A stretch of DNA of 64,000 bases, taken from Dastarcus helophoroides (taxonomy: Eukaryota; Arthropoda; Insecta; Coleoptera; Bothrideridae). The stretch's first letter is position 1; every line of letters begins with the position of its first letter. The position numbers and the translations under genes were made by a program. The notes below the pieces were generated by a model, which saw nothing but the letters and a program-made list of their open reading frames with translations, did no database searches and had not been told where the DNA came from. Positions 35,517 through 47,297 of this stretch are shown piece by piece. The stretch covers positions 620,001-684,000 of the forward strand of contig CM053327.1 of the NCBI GenBank assembly GCA_028583605.1, written 5' to 3'.

Positions 35517-36480
35517 AAAAATTAAAATTTAAAAGAGGAGTCAAAATTTTGAAAAAAGACGAAATTTTGTAAAAGCAGAAAACTTAAAAACTACATTTTC
35601 AAAAAAGAAAGAATTTTTAAGAGCCCAAATTTTGACAAGAAGTCGAAATTTTGCAAAAAAAAACTTCTAAACTTTGAAGTAAAATCGAAATTTTACATCA
35701 ATTTTTTGATCGAAAATTTTCAAAAAGATGAAAAATTTAAAAAAAAATGTTGATATTTTGAAAAAGTCGAAATTTTCAAAAAATGTCGCATGAAATTTTG
35801 AAATAAAGTCAAAATTCTGAAACAAATGAAATTTGCAAAAAATTGACTCTAAAAAAAATAATAAAATATTCAAAAAAGTTTGGAAAAAGGTAAAATTTTG
35901 AAAAAGTAGAAAATCTAGAAAACTACATTTACAAAAAAGTAAGAACTTTAAAATGTAAAGTTTAAATTTTTAGAAAAGTCGGGATTGAAAAGATCTTACC
36001 TTTGAAAAGTCGCTAAAAAATATAGTGGAAATTTTCAGAAAGAGAGCACAAAAAAATTGAAAGTTTTAAAAACAGAAAGCATTTCAAAGAAGTTAAACTT
36101 TTGAAGAAAATGTTGATAATTCTAAAGAGCCAAAATTTTGATAAAAAGTCGAAATTTTGCTAAAAAGTTCTAAGCTTTGAAATAAAATCAAAGTTCTAAG
36201 AAAATCAATTATTCAAAAAAATTGGCATTATTAAAAATTTTTATTGTCAAGCTTTCAAGTAAATTTGAATTTCTCGAAAGGTTCAAATACTGAAAAAAAA
36301 ACATAATTCTGAAAAAAGTGGAATACTCAATAGAAAAGTCGAAATTTCGAAATGAAGTCCAAATTTTGTGAAAAAATCTTAAAAAAATTGGAAAAATTAA
36401 AAATGTGCGAATTTAAAAAAAATCGAAATTTTTTGAAACGGTCAAGATTTAAAAAAATCGATTCATTAAACACGTTAATG

Positions 36481-38460
36481 AAAGTAAAAACCGTGGTAAT
36501 AGTGAGTGAGGTCGGGTGACACACCTGACAGCTTTTCTCATAATTTTAATTAACCAAAAATAGCTGTCGTCTGGAATTAGCTAAATTATTTCAAATTACA
36601 TTTGAAATTATCTCAAATATTTAGATCGGTTCCGGTCACGGTTACGGAGCTCTATAACATCTCTAGTATTAAGTAAATCTGGAGATCTGGACCAGCGAAG
36701 CCAGTTCTCCAACGACCAACCAGCTGCCGGAGCTGATGCACCTTATTTTTTTAGAAGAAGAGGGTGACATATTAAGAACGAATATACACACAATTGTAAC
36801 TATAACTTTAATTTTGTTATCAACCATAGCAACCGAGTTTCGGAGTACCTGCCCAAGGTCAACGATCTCAGGGGTCGAGTACGATAGGAAGCTGAGGGTA
36901 AAAATTCTGGCAATGCACCGAAATGCGGCGGCTGGGTTGGGGCATTCATTCGGGGTGATTCATGGGAGACGTATGGGCGCTGCTAGTTAACGTTATCATG
37001 GATGGTTAAATGTATAGATTTTACTTTGTCTTTTCAAATGTTACAGTTTGATATTTTTGTAATAAACGGTTGTTTACAATTTGAATGAAATTTTACATTC
37101 GTTATATGTATAGGCTAAATGCAGAATTGTTCTTGAAAGGGAATAATAAAATACTGAGATCGTCCTTTGTAACATCACTCAAAGAAAAAAAGAACATTTT
37201 AAAAAACTAAATTAATTGCAGTTGAATTTGTAGTCGGAGGTTTTGAAGAGAGAACATAAAACTAAAAACAACGTAGGTATTCAAGATATGTAGGTTTTGC
37301 AGCTAATACCAAGAATGCATTCTTTTAGAATGTAACGTTAACGTAACTATAACATCTTGAAATTGATTTCAAGGCAGTAAAAGCGTGAGAAAACAGCGTT
37401 GTATGTGGAATGCCATTCTAAAAGTAATTGAAGAAAACATAAATTTTATTATTTTGTATGGCCGACAACAAAGTATAACGGACATCAGAGTCAATAAAAC
37501 ATTCGCCGAAGAATAAAGATGTGTAATAGAGAATAGAAGCTTTTGTGGTGTCACAACAAAAGATGTTATTCTTAAAATATAGACTCGGCTCCAAAGGAAT
37601 CCAGGACCGTGGGTTGTCCAATACGATTATAAACACCCTTGAATATGGCACGCACTGAGGCGAGCTCAATTCTTTGCGAATCACACATTCAAGGGACTTC
37701 CAATTATTCCATTGTTAACCTGCCAGACCTCTCGAAAAGCCAGCTCCTCGAGTTCATTACGCCATTGTCGCTTTCCGAAAATAATGAAAAATACCATCCT
37801 CGAAGAATCGGAGATTGTGCCGCTCGGTATTTATGACAACAGCGGCCCCCTAGGTCCTCTTCATACCATGAAGCGAGCATAATAAGTACCGAATTCATCT
37901 TTTCAAGCACTATTCACTCACATTCAGTATCGCAGTTTTTCAGTAGTTTTGAAAAGAATCGCTAAATCACGGCAAGCTGCCGCTTTAAATACTTTTAAAT
38001 CTCCGGATAATGTTCGAGGGGCATTCGAAACGGGAAATATACCTTTCCGTACTAAAGTTTAAATTATGCCGAGTATTCACCAAGTTTTTCCTCCACTTAC
38101 AACTTTTAAATCGTTCAAGTTTTACGCGCTTCGATGCAAGACAACTAAAGGATTACATGTTACTTGCATTCATCTTCTCAATGCTCCTTTGTATTAAGTC
38201 TAAGTATGACTTATCATTTTAATTGTAAGAAAAAAAAATGCATACTTATAGGGACTGCCTACAGAAGTAAAAACTTAAAACTACGATATAACAGTGTCTT
38301 TTCTGAATTTTCAAATTGTAATATCAAAAATAAAAATTTTATAATTTTTAAATTAAAATTATTATTTCTAGACTTTATATCTTTTATATTTGTACACGAT
38401 GTAGTCTTTATTTCTTATGCCTTTGTCTGTCGATTGTGTATAGTAATATTTCTGTTTTAA
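36481..38460. other. Mixed-composition interval, no gene supported
   Basis: Two islands (about 36490-37000 and 37560-37920) are clearly less AT-rich than their surroundings and free of array units. The 36736-36990 frame follows an acceptor-like TTTTTTTAG but has no recognised domain and no partner exon. They may be unique or conserved non-coding DNA. Confidence 0.4.
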
Positions 38461-38506
38461 TCTCGCACGTCGCAAGTTTAGGCACAATTTTCACGCAGTC
38501 AGTTTA

Positions 38507-39382
38507 CGAGGCTAAATCAAATATGAACCGGAATTTCTATCATGTCGCCATTAGGGCGTCAGGGGTGTGTGCATGCTTGACATGTTAGGTGGGGATATCA
38601 CGTGACTTCCTACGTTCAAGCGAATTCCGTTCTCGCCGTTCGTCATTTGTAAATACAATAAGTTAGCAAGAGGTTCATCCGCACGATGCGCAGCGCATTA
38701 TTATTAAATTTCCTGTGGTTGCAGATGTAAAGCCCGCAGAAATTCTTCGTAGACTATGACCAGTTTAACTCCGGACAATATTAACGCTGTTCAACGTCTT
38801 TTGGAAGGTGATCGCCATTTAACTGTTAGTGAAATTCCAGCTCAGATAGGGATAAGCTTTGGGAGTGCTCAATCCATCATTACAGATGAGCTGGGGTTTC
38901 GAAAAATTTCCGCCAGGTGGGTACCTCGTCTTTTGACTGAAGAACAAAAATAACAATATCTGGAGATTTATCAGCGCCATTTTGGACGTTTGTAACGTAT
39001 CGTTACGTGTGATGAGACTTAGTTCCATCATTATACCCATGAATCTAAACAAGCAAGCTTGGAGTGGAGAAGAAAGGGGGAAGATACACCTGTCAAGGCA
39101 AAAACTTGCCTCTCAGCTGGAAAGGTTCTCGCGCCAGTGTTTTGGGATTTTAAAGGAGTTGTGAACGTCGATTTTCTGCATGAACGTCGTACGTTTAATG
39201 CTGCCTACTATTGCCAGCTATTGAATGAAGCAAAACGTGCATATCGGCAGAAGAGGCGAGAATTTTGTTCAGAAATGTGATAATCAGGAGATTATGTAGA
39301 AAAATAGTTAATAACTTTCATATATATCTTGTAGCAATAAATTTTTAATAGCAAATTCTGGTTCATATTTGATTTACTCTTG
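38507..39382 (+). mobile_element. Mariner element with internal deletions
   Basis: Inverted ends of about 30 bp (CGAGGCTAAATCAAATATGA at the left; its partner, ending CTCTTG, at 39382) enclose 876 bp, shorter than the usual ~1.3 kb. Transposase pieces are in order: VADVKPAEILRRL, then the HTH region in 38756-38950 (LLEGDRHLTVSEIPAQIGIS and ARWVPRLLTEEQK). After a stop comes VTCDET with the following Trp as a stop, then SAGKVLAPVFWDFKGVV with the second Asp. A segment between the two helix-turn-helix regions and the whole C-terminus with the third catalytic Asp are missing. The motif style is irritans-like. Confidence 0.85.
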
Positions 39383-39461
39383 TTACTTATATATTGTAGA
39401 CGTAAGGATAGGTTATCAAACGAGTAAAACTTTCAATTCAACAAGAGGGGGTAAGGTGCAA

Positions 39462-39545
39462 CCAAGCTTTCATCTTCAGAGATATATAACTTAGTATCCC
39501 TCTGAAGATGATAGCTTGGCCATCGAAACGCATTAGAACAGTTTT
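39462..39545. mobile_element. Hairpin family H, loop-type fragment
   Basis: CCAAGCTTTCATCTTCAGAG pairs with CTCTGAAGATGATAGCTTGG over 18 bp of spacer (39462-39519). GGCCATCGAAACGCATTAGA follows, which is the loop sequence of family H. The outer arms are absent. Confidence 0.65.
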
Positions 39546-41199
39546 TTTATTTGAATAAAGCAATTTAATTATTTTTAGAATTAAATATTTCTTAAAAATT
39601 TAAAAATCGTTTAAAATTTTTAATTATCGCAGGTTTTGTAACGAGCAGTTGCCCAATTATTGTCACCATCATCGATTGCTCGCAGCCGGAGTGCATTGTT
39701 TTTGCGTATCAAGGCTTGGAATGCGCTGTGATCGCAGCAGTGTGCCATGTGCTGCATTGTGGTCAACGACCCGCGAACTTACTCTCGAGTCTCTTTAATC
39801 CATAGAGAAGAAATGATTCACAAGACGATTCCACAGCTAGTTTGTTTTTGACCCCCTTGTTCGTTCATCGTGAGATTCCCAGGTAAATTAGGTTTGCGGT
39901 GGAAGAGAATTATCTAAATGGGTAATTCAGTTTCGGCACACGTTCAGCGAATCCATTTCATTAATGATGAAAATTATCTGCTATTAAATTACGTAAGTGG
40001 TATTAGCATACAAACTATTTCGGAGAGGAATGAGAAACATCCAAACTACAGATAGAAATACCCCGAGGAGAGTACGATCCGACAGCATTTTAATCATTCT
40101 ACGCGATGTTACGATACTCCTCGTTTTTAAATGAAACGAAACCAGTTAACTCTTCCAAGGTCAGCATGTGAAAATGTTGAATGTTGATATAAAACAATTG
40201 CAGACCGGCTATGTGCAGACTTCGTCATCATTAGGATTCATCGGGAGTCAGTTACTGTGCGGGTCTGAAACGCTAAAAGACGCATTCGCAGGTCATCCAC
40301 ACGACCTAGGAATGCAAAGGATGCCACTGTTCTCGACCCCCATCCTTCCGGAAGCGCTTTATTGCTAAGAGAAATCGACCTGCGATTAAGACCTATAAAA
40401 TGGGCATCAACATCACATGACACATTCGTAACAACGGGCTTAGCTATTATAAATAGCGCATAATTGCTTCACTGACTAACTCCTAGGTTATAAAAGTTTT
40501 TACGTGCCAACATAAACACTTGCGAAAGCTACTCTTCTAAATTATTTTGCATCTGTTATCAAGGTGATGGTTGGGTCAATTAATTTTAAACGCTGACTCA
40601 GATTCTAAAGTTTGGCCAATTAAGAGCTTAGGTGCTGATTGAGACTTGCTTATGTTAGTTTTGACACAAGGACACCAGCGCTAGCGGTGGTCGATGTTTA
40701 TCAAAGTTCATATTCCTTTGAGCAAGCAACTATTACCATTACAAATACTCTTATGGAACCCTATATCACAGTATTTCCAAAGAAGAGTTCTATTCAAATG
40801 TACGAAAATACACTGGGTATTCCATTTAACAAAATATTTTATTTCATAGACATGTAACAATTATTGAACTTGATACATAATTTTTAGTAAGGGGAGGAAA
40901 GAAGAGGTGAGGCATTTTAAGAGTGTATTAGTAATAACCTACAAGTTTAAAACAGAGCAAGAAACCGACCTTTCCTAACCAAAATAGAAAATGAGAAATA
41001 GATATAACAAATGTAATTAGTATTTGTTAAGTTTTAAATGAACCATCAATCTCGGAGAGTAGATATGTATGTTTCAAAAGAGTTCTGCCACAAGGAGAAG
41101 CTAAGTCGTACAGGAATCCTAGAATCTATCAAGTGAGACTGACATAGGTACTGGAATACTGTCCGGCTAGACCTAAAACTCTAGCAAATATTGAAATGA
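39546..41199. other. Mixed-composition interval, no gene supported
   Basis: Islands at about 39640-39960 and 40160-40440 are less AT-rich. Frames 40168-40368 and 40639-40857 lack recognisable domains and splice partners. The right edge grades into the LINE remnant starting near 41200. Confidence 0.4.
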
Positions 41200-41669
41200 T
41201 ATGCGATATAATCATCATCATCAAAACAGCTGCCCAATGAAGATGAGGTATGTGGGAGATCGTCTGGTGGAATCCCAAACTCTCGAGAAAAAAGGACCGG
41301 ACGTTGAAAGCAATATAAAACCTTAAAACCAGATTATGTAAGTGCCATTAATAAGGCAAAGGAGATTTTCTGGAACAAGTGCTGTGAGGGAATTGAAAAA
41401 TCCCCGGAATGCGCTAGACTCCAGAATGCATTGCAAAAGAACAATCACAGCATACTGGGATCTTTGCAAAGATTGCAGGAAGAATAAACGCATTCTGAGG
41501 AGGGATCTCTTAAGGTTTTACTTCAGGCGCCCTTTCCAGGAAGCCTACCCGTTCCTGCACAGTGAGACAGCCAAGACATCGATGTACCGCAAAATCAGGG
41601 TTCAAGTCAAAGCTGGTGAATGGGAAACAAATTATTTGACGCAACCGGGATTACATGGATGATAAATAC

Positions 41670-41677
41670 CTTCAAAT
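41670..41677. other. hAT target duplication, left copy CTTCAAAT
   Basis: Identical to 42699-42706, and the 8-bp length is characteristic of hAT insertion. Confidence 0.7.
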
Positions 41678-42698
41678 TAGTGCTGCATAAACAAGATTTC
41701 TTGTCTTGCTCGATAACTTCTTGTGTTGTCTTGCTAGATGCTGCAACCGCTGCAAGCGTCGGACGCATGCATCCATCGCGCGTGCGAACCTAGGGCTTTA
41801 GCAAGACAAGAAGTTGTTTTACTTCTTGTCTTGCCAATTTCTTGTTGGGTTGATTCTTGTCTTGCTTTTTCTTGTTCTTGTTGGTTTGTTCGTTTTGCGC
41901 ATGATCAACAACAAAACAGGTTTAGAATTGACTGTGACGCAATGAATTTAAGAAGTACATCCATCTATAACAGATGCAAAGAAAAAGTAGAACGATAAAT
42001 TTGAAAACTGAATCCGGGAAACCATTATTAAGGCGTTATCTGCAGCCAGGGACATCATTTTAAAATATTATTAAATGTCCAATTGAATTTATTGTGTTGC
42101 TGTAATTTTAGATCAACGGCATGAAAGAGCAATAAATTTTTAACAAATTGTAGGAAATGTCAATTAAAAAATTGGAACAAATTTATATAGGATTATTCTG
42201 TTGCAAAAAGTAATTATGCCTCTTTATTCACTTCAAATTCCATGACCAAAAAGAGTGTGTTGGTTATTATCAATGAAGTTGAAGCTGGGTGATGAAAGAT
42301 ATTAGTCAGATATTAAATCAACCAAACCGAATCATCTTTTTCAACATCTAATTAAACATGATAGTTATTTTAAAACCGGCGAACGGAAGAGAATACTAGT
42401 ATTCTTGACTGATGAAAATTCGTATTCAGCATTATCAAAAATGGTGAAGGATATTACGTACTTACTGCAACGATTAGAGGCAGTTCCGTCAGAGACTATT
42501 TTCTTGAGCATCGATTATTTTAAGAAAATATTGAAATAAGCAAGAGATCTTGCTTCTAGCTAATTTTTTGACTAGAAATCTTACTCTTGCTAAGAGAACT
42601 TCTTGTCTTGTCTTGTTCTTGCTCACATACTTCTTGTATTGTTCTTGAAGTAAGAACAATAAAAAACAAGACAAAAACAAGAAATTCGTGAAACACTA
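41678..42698. mobile_element. Non-autonomous hAT-like element (~1.0 kb)
   Basis: It is flanked by identical 8-bp CTTCAAAT copies (41670-41677 and 42699-42706). Excising it joins the LINE frame as WMINTF-KSYKLSV. The ends are TAGTGCTGCATAAACAAG and, on the other strand, TAGTGTTTCACGAATTTC. Multiple CTTGTCTTG/TTCTTGTCTTG repeats lie just inside both ends, as expected of hAT subterminal repeats. No complete transposase frame is seen. Confidence 0.75.
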
Positions 42699-42946
42699 CT
42701 TCAAATCATATAAATTATCTGTTACCAATAACGTTATAACAAGGAGTTGAAGTAATAACTCACCCTTGTGCATAATATTCAGGGCCTATATGGCCACAGG
42801 ATATGTGCCTCTGGATTGGAGAAGGATGGGAGTAACTTTTGTACCCAAACCAGTATGTGTGAAACACATACGCCCAGGTAGTCCTTCAGGTCAATCAGCT
42901 TGACATCATTCTTGCTCAATGGAAAAGTTTGTTGATAGGTGCATTA

Positions 42947-44475
42947 AGGCTAGTACACACTTGTAAAAAATCACGTGACTGTCTACAGACAGAGGGCGTA
43001 TTGGATTTGCCTCTGGACTACAGGACCGGGCAAGAAACAAGCGTTCCAATTGGTAGGTTTTGACGTCATGATCAAGTGTTTAATTTACGCCCATTTCTTA
43101 CATATTCTCGACCGTGCCTAATTCGTAGTTGAATGTAAATATTGCAGTTTTGACAACTGCATTGTGTAATAGTTATCTGATTGGAAGAATTTGTAGCTTC
43201 AATATCACTTTATAAAATAGTGGTATTTAATATTTATACTTTTCATATGATGCGTCTGCATCATAAAACTTCTGGTATGGTTTTTTAATATTGCTTTTTT
43301 TTCCCTAGGTGTGGGAAAGGCTAAATGAAAAAATGTTATTTATTCGGCAGAAAAATGAATAAAACAATGTAAATTCATTTTATAGAAAATTGAAATTAAT
43401 AAAGCTTTTTTATTTTTTGAATTTGTCGAAAATAAAGCTGAAAAAAGGGGGTATCCATTTAGAAAACTAACTCTGTAAATAAAGTGTAAACATCAGAACG
43501 TGTCGCCTACGTGAATTAGCGTGATGGTAACGCAAACCATTAGTTTTTCCCTTATCAAAAGTCGTTCAAAGCACCTAAAGAAATTTTCACTTCAACTATA
43601 AAATAAAAACGTATGAGGATTATAAAGACCACTTTTAATAAACCAATACGTGTTAGTAATTTCGCTATATTCCTGCAGTCACAACTTTGCATCATTTTCC
43701 AAATTTATGCAAAGGCGAATTTGAAAAGATTGTTCAGAAATTTCAATTTTTTCAACTTAAAATAAGTTGGGAACCACATATTTTTTATTATATAATATAA
43801 ATACATAAAATCAGCTGTTAGGTATATTAATTTGTAAATCATACGCTTCTTTCAAATTATGTATGCATTAATATGCGTTAGTTTTTTGAATCTGGCACAT
43901 TTAACAAACGAAAAGTTTACAAAGTCGTATTTAAAATGTCTTCCAATAACAGCTATTTAAAGTAACAATCCGAAAGTTGAGTCTGACATGCAAATAATTA
44001 TTGCCTAAACAACTACAACACATCAATAACAAAACTAAAATATTATCAATAAAATAATACGTATATCAATAGTAAATGTTATCTCAACTGTCAATTGTAT
44101 TTTACTGCAACGCGTTTGCGTATATACGAAATTGTCAAACACATGATCATGATGTCAGAACCAACCAATTAGAACGCTTGTATCTTGCCTAGTCCAGAGG
44201 CAAATCCAATATGCAAACCGAAGATTTTGTCTCTAAACAGTTTCGACCAAATCTCAAAATGGTCTAGGACTTTGTTAGACATCCACACCTGTGTAATTGA
44301 GTGAAAATAGGGACACCATGACAAGTAAGACAGCAATATGTGCAATATGTGGAATTTCTGTTTGTCCACAGAGAGTTGTAGAACAAACGATTTGTTTCCC
44401 AGTTGTCTGTAGACAATTGCAGAACTTTGTCTGCAGACATGAGTTCCGCGATTATGTTATAAGTGTCTACTAGCC
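42947..44475. mobile_element. 1.5-kb DNA element with terminal inverted repeats
   Basis: The left end GGCTAGTACACACTTGTAA and right end TTATAAGTGTCTACTAGCC are inverted. A second inverted block lies inside: TTGGATTTGCCTCTGGACTA (about 43013) against TAGTCCAGAGGCAAATCCAA (about 44191). The arms carry CTGTCTACAGACAG/TCTGCAGACA motifs. ATTA lies at both edges (42943-42946 and 44476-44479), and its removal rejoins the LINE frame as VDRCI-RDNA. No transposase is seen. The superfamily is unassigned; a TA-rich 3-4 bp target would allow PIF/Harbinger-like. Confidence 0.75.
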
Positions 44476-44708
44476 ATTAGAGACAATGCGTAGAGTATTT
44501 TTCCCTTGAAATCAGTATGCCTACAAAGCAAGAAAATCCTATGATCTGAGCTTGCATTAGGTCATACGAAGGAATGAGGAAGCTCAACTAAGCAAGGAAA
44601 TTACTTTGGCAACCTTCTTAAACATTAAAGGTGCGTTTGACAACACATTATATGCATCTATCAAAAGAACCGTAGAAAAAAAGCATGGGGCTGACACGGT
44701 GGTAACTG

Positions 44709-44867
44709 GCTGAATAGACTTTATACTCCAAAACAGAAAAATAAATCGTTATTTTCCTGTTTAGAGATACTGCTATCACCAGTATCTATCGCTGAATAGA
44801 CTTTATACTCCAAAACAGGAAAATATATCGTCATTTTCCTGTTTAGAGATACTATCGCCAGTATCTG
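44709..44867. repeat. Tandem duplication, 82-bp period, within LINE RT
   Basis: GCTGAATAGACTTTATACTC starts at 44709 and again at 44791. Both units contain the inverted pair ACAGGAAAAT/ATTTTCCTGT and end in CCAGTATCT. The duplication lies within RT coding sequence (GWIDFILQNRKIN) and is a local post-insertion event. Confidence 0.85.
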
Positions 44868-45199
44868 AAAACTCGAAGTTGTCCGCAGGGTATTGTCATC
44901 ACTCGTGTGGAGCCTTGTGGTGGATAATTTGCTGAAGATACTAAAACTAAAAGGATTTCATGCGCAAGGATATGAAGAAAATTTAACCTTACCCATTAGA
45001 GATAAATTTCCAGGACATGTATAAACACTTATGCAAGGGGCACTGAATACTACAGAAAGTTGGTGTTTAGCAGAGGGTTAAAGAGTGAACCCTAAGAGAA
45101 TCAACATAGTTGCATTCATTCAAAAGGAAATCTTGATGACTTAAAGTTTAGGAGGGCAAGAAATTGGCAGGGAGGCTAAATAGGAGAGAGTTTGGCAGT

Positions 45200-45984
45200 A
45201 GGCAGGCCTAGTCACTCTTTCGTGAATCAAAATCTACTGCAGGTTATTTAATTTTTTTACGATAGTTCTTTCACTCGCGACACATTGTTTGTCATTCCAT
45301 TTAGTTGACAAAGTTACAAGCTTTTTGTTATAAGGTGCTTGCCTGATTTATTATTCGGTGATGATTTCAAAATTCATTATGAGAGACTAGCGAAAAAACG
45401 AGCATTTATATTTTTACTTTTTATTGGGTATTGCCTAACCTCCATATTAACATGTAAATAACGCCAAAAAATTTCACCAGAAAATTCAGAAGGAAAATTA
45501 TTTGAAAAAACCTTCAGAGGGAGAAATGGACAGTTTATTTTGCTGGAGGTTTGGACATGCTCAATATTCGCGCCAATTTATTGGGTAAAAAGGGAAGAAA
45601 GGAGAAACTAGATTATTAATTGATATCCCCGAAAAAAAACTAGACTAAAGCAGACAAATAATTTATATGTTCAAGAAAGAGAGGAAATGAATTTTTCTAT
45701 TTTGAAAGAGATGAGGCAGTAGCACACATTTCAGTAGATTGAAAACCAAGTTCCTAGAATAAAAGACACCCGATAAAAACAAAACGTGGAAGCTGTAATT
45801 ATAGGTTTGATAAACCCTTATAGGTCACAACAAAGCTTAAATAAGTAAAAACAATAATTAAGATAAAGTGCCCAAACCACCCTACAGTTGGGAGGCTTGG
45901 ACACATATGATATGTTTCAGAAATCCTTTTATAACATAAGGACTGACTGCAAATTTTTAACTGTTCTTTGCTATAATTATAGCC
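45200..45984. mobile_element. Probable third insertion in the LINE (unidentified)
   Basis: LINE similarity stops near 45200 and resumes near 45985 (SHIDLKMKKVTAKAIKS). The intervening ~785 bp has GCCTAACCTCCA (45434) inverted to TGGAGGTTTGGAC (45544). A hairpin, GTGCCCAAACCACCC with GGGAGGCTTGGACAC, lies near 45868-45904. Its ends and target duplication could not be fixed. The 104-codon minus-strand frame 45799-46113 crosses the junction and is not credible as a gene. Confidence 0.45.
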
Positions 45985-47297
45985 AAATATATATCTCATT
46001 GATCTAAAAATGAAGAAAGTTACTGCGAAAGCTATTAAGTCTATAACCCTGTAAAGGTCTGATAGGTAAACACTGGGGCTCAGATCGTAATAGTCCATTA
46101 GGATATATGCCACAGGTCATATATGGATCTTTAATTTGGTGGAATAAAGCCAGAAAAATGATAGCATTTCCAAACTAAGCAATGCATAAAGGATAAGCTT
46201 GCTTAGGACCTGCGCAAATGTCCGCTGCAGCCATGGAAGTACTACTGGGTCTGCCTTCACTTCATCTGGTGGTGGAAACAGATGCCCTGTCAGCATCTTT
46301 TAGGTTAAAAATAAACAGGTATAGAATGGAATCACTTAGGTTAACATGTCGTACAGAAACATTCAAGCGTATCTGTGTGAATCACGCTCAGTATGCCTTC
46401 AGATAGATTAAAGAGTATTCAAACATTCACAAACCCTATCCAACCCTATTCACTAGAAATACATGGAAAGCGAACCAAAAAGATAAAGCGTATCAATCTG
46501 GTTTACAGAATGGATCGAAAACAAGGACATGTACTAGTGCGGGAATAAACGCCGAACAATCGGGGAATAAATTTTACGTAAATCTGTGAACTTCGGCAAC
46601 CGTATTCTAGGCATAAGTTACCGCCTAAGCAATTAGGATTCCTGTCCTACAGCGGCAGCCAAGTAGCGGCGAGAGTCTGCAATATTAACTCCAGAACGTT
46701 CAAAGATTGTGTTGATAAGCTATGTAAATTAGCACATTAACAATACAGTCATACTTTCGATGACATGAGGCCCACTTGTGAATTGAAGGAAATGAAAGAG
46801 CAGATCTTCTAGCCAAACGGGGAGTAGAATTTCCTCTAGTAAGACCAGAACCTACTTGTCGTTTGTCTATAGGGCAGCAATGAAGGTCATAAAGGAACTA
46901 GTAAGGAAGGAATACTACACTCACTGGAAGGGTGTTAATGGCTCGAGGCAATCGCGAATATTCATTGACCGACCATCAGAAATGAGTGCCAAGGGACTCT
47001 AAAGTTAAGCAAAAATCAGCCTTAGGTGGACAGTTGGACTGTTTACGGAAGACTGTGCCCTAATGGAACATCTTACAGCTTACAGTGATGGGTGTAAAAA
47101 AAACTCTATTTGTAGAATGTGTGAGGAGGAAGAAGAAACTCTTGCATACATATTGTGCAAATGTCCAGCTCTGGCAAGGGATAGACATTCCAGATTTGGG
47201 AAACTTCTGATGTAACCAAGGATTATTTTGAAAACATCTATAAATGATCTTCCGGAGTTTTTCAACAGAACGAAAGCTTAATGCTACGGGAATGACT

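Larger units (their letters stand above)
33771..36480. repeat. Degenerate AT-rich array with embedded elements
   Basis: T-rich up to about 34330, then A-rich from about 34380 to 36470 with GTCGAAATTTTG units. It contains repeat R1 copy 2 (34740-34965) and a family H hairpin (35322-35516). Confidence 0.65.
41200..47297 (+). mobile_element. RNase H-bearing LINE, broken by nested insertions
   Basis: Segments read in order across the insertions. At 41200-41677 is the linker after the endonuclease (VWWNPKLSRKK, FWNKCCEGIEKSPECARLQN). At 42707-42946 is RT (FRAYMATGYVPLDWRRMGV, EKFVDRCI). At 44480-45200 are RT blocks (LNIKGAFDNTLYASIK, SLVVDNLLKILKLKGF, and YEEN in place of YADD). From about 45985 to 47297 are VIYGSLIWWNKA, AAAMEVLLGLPSLHLVVE, a decayed RNase H region near 46500-46800, and a C-terminal CRMCEEEEETLAYILCKC. 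Many stops and frameshifts show it is dead. Its RNase H suggests an I/LOA/R1-like clade. Confidence 0.8.

Noticed and set aside
45799..46113. 104-codon minus-strand frame
   Set aside because: It crosses the junction between LINE RT sequence and an insertion and is antisense to recognisable LINE motifs.
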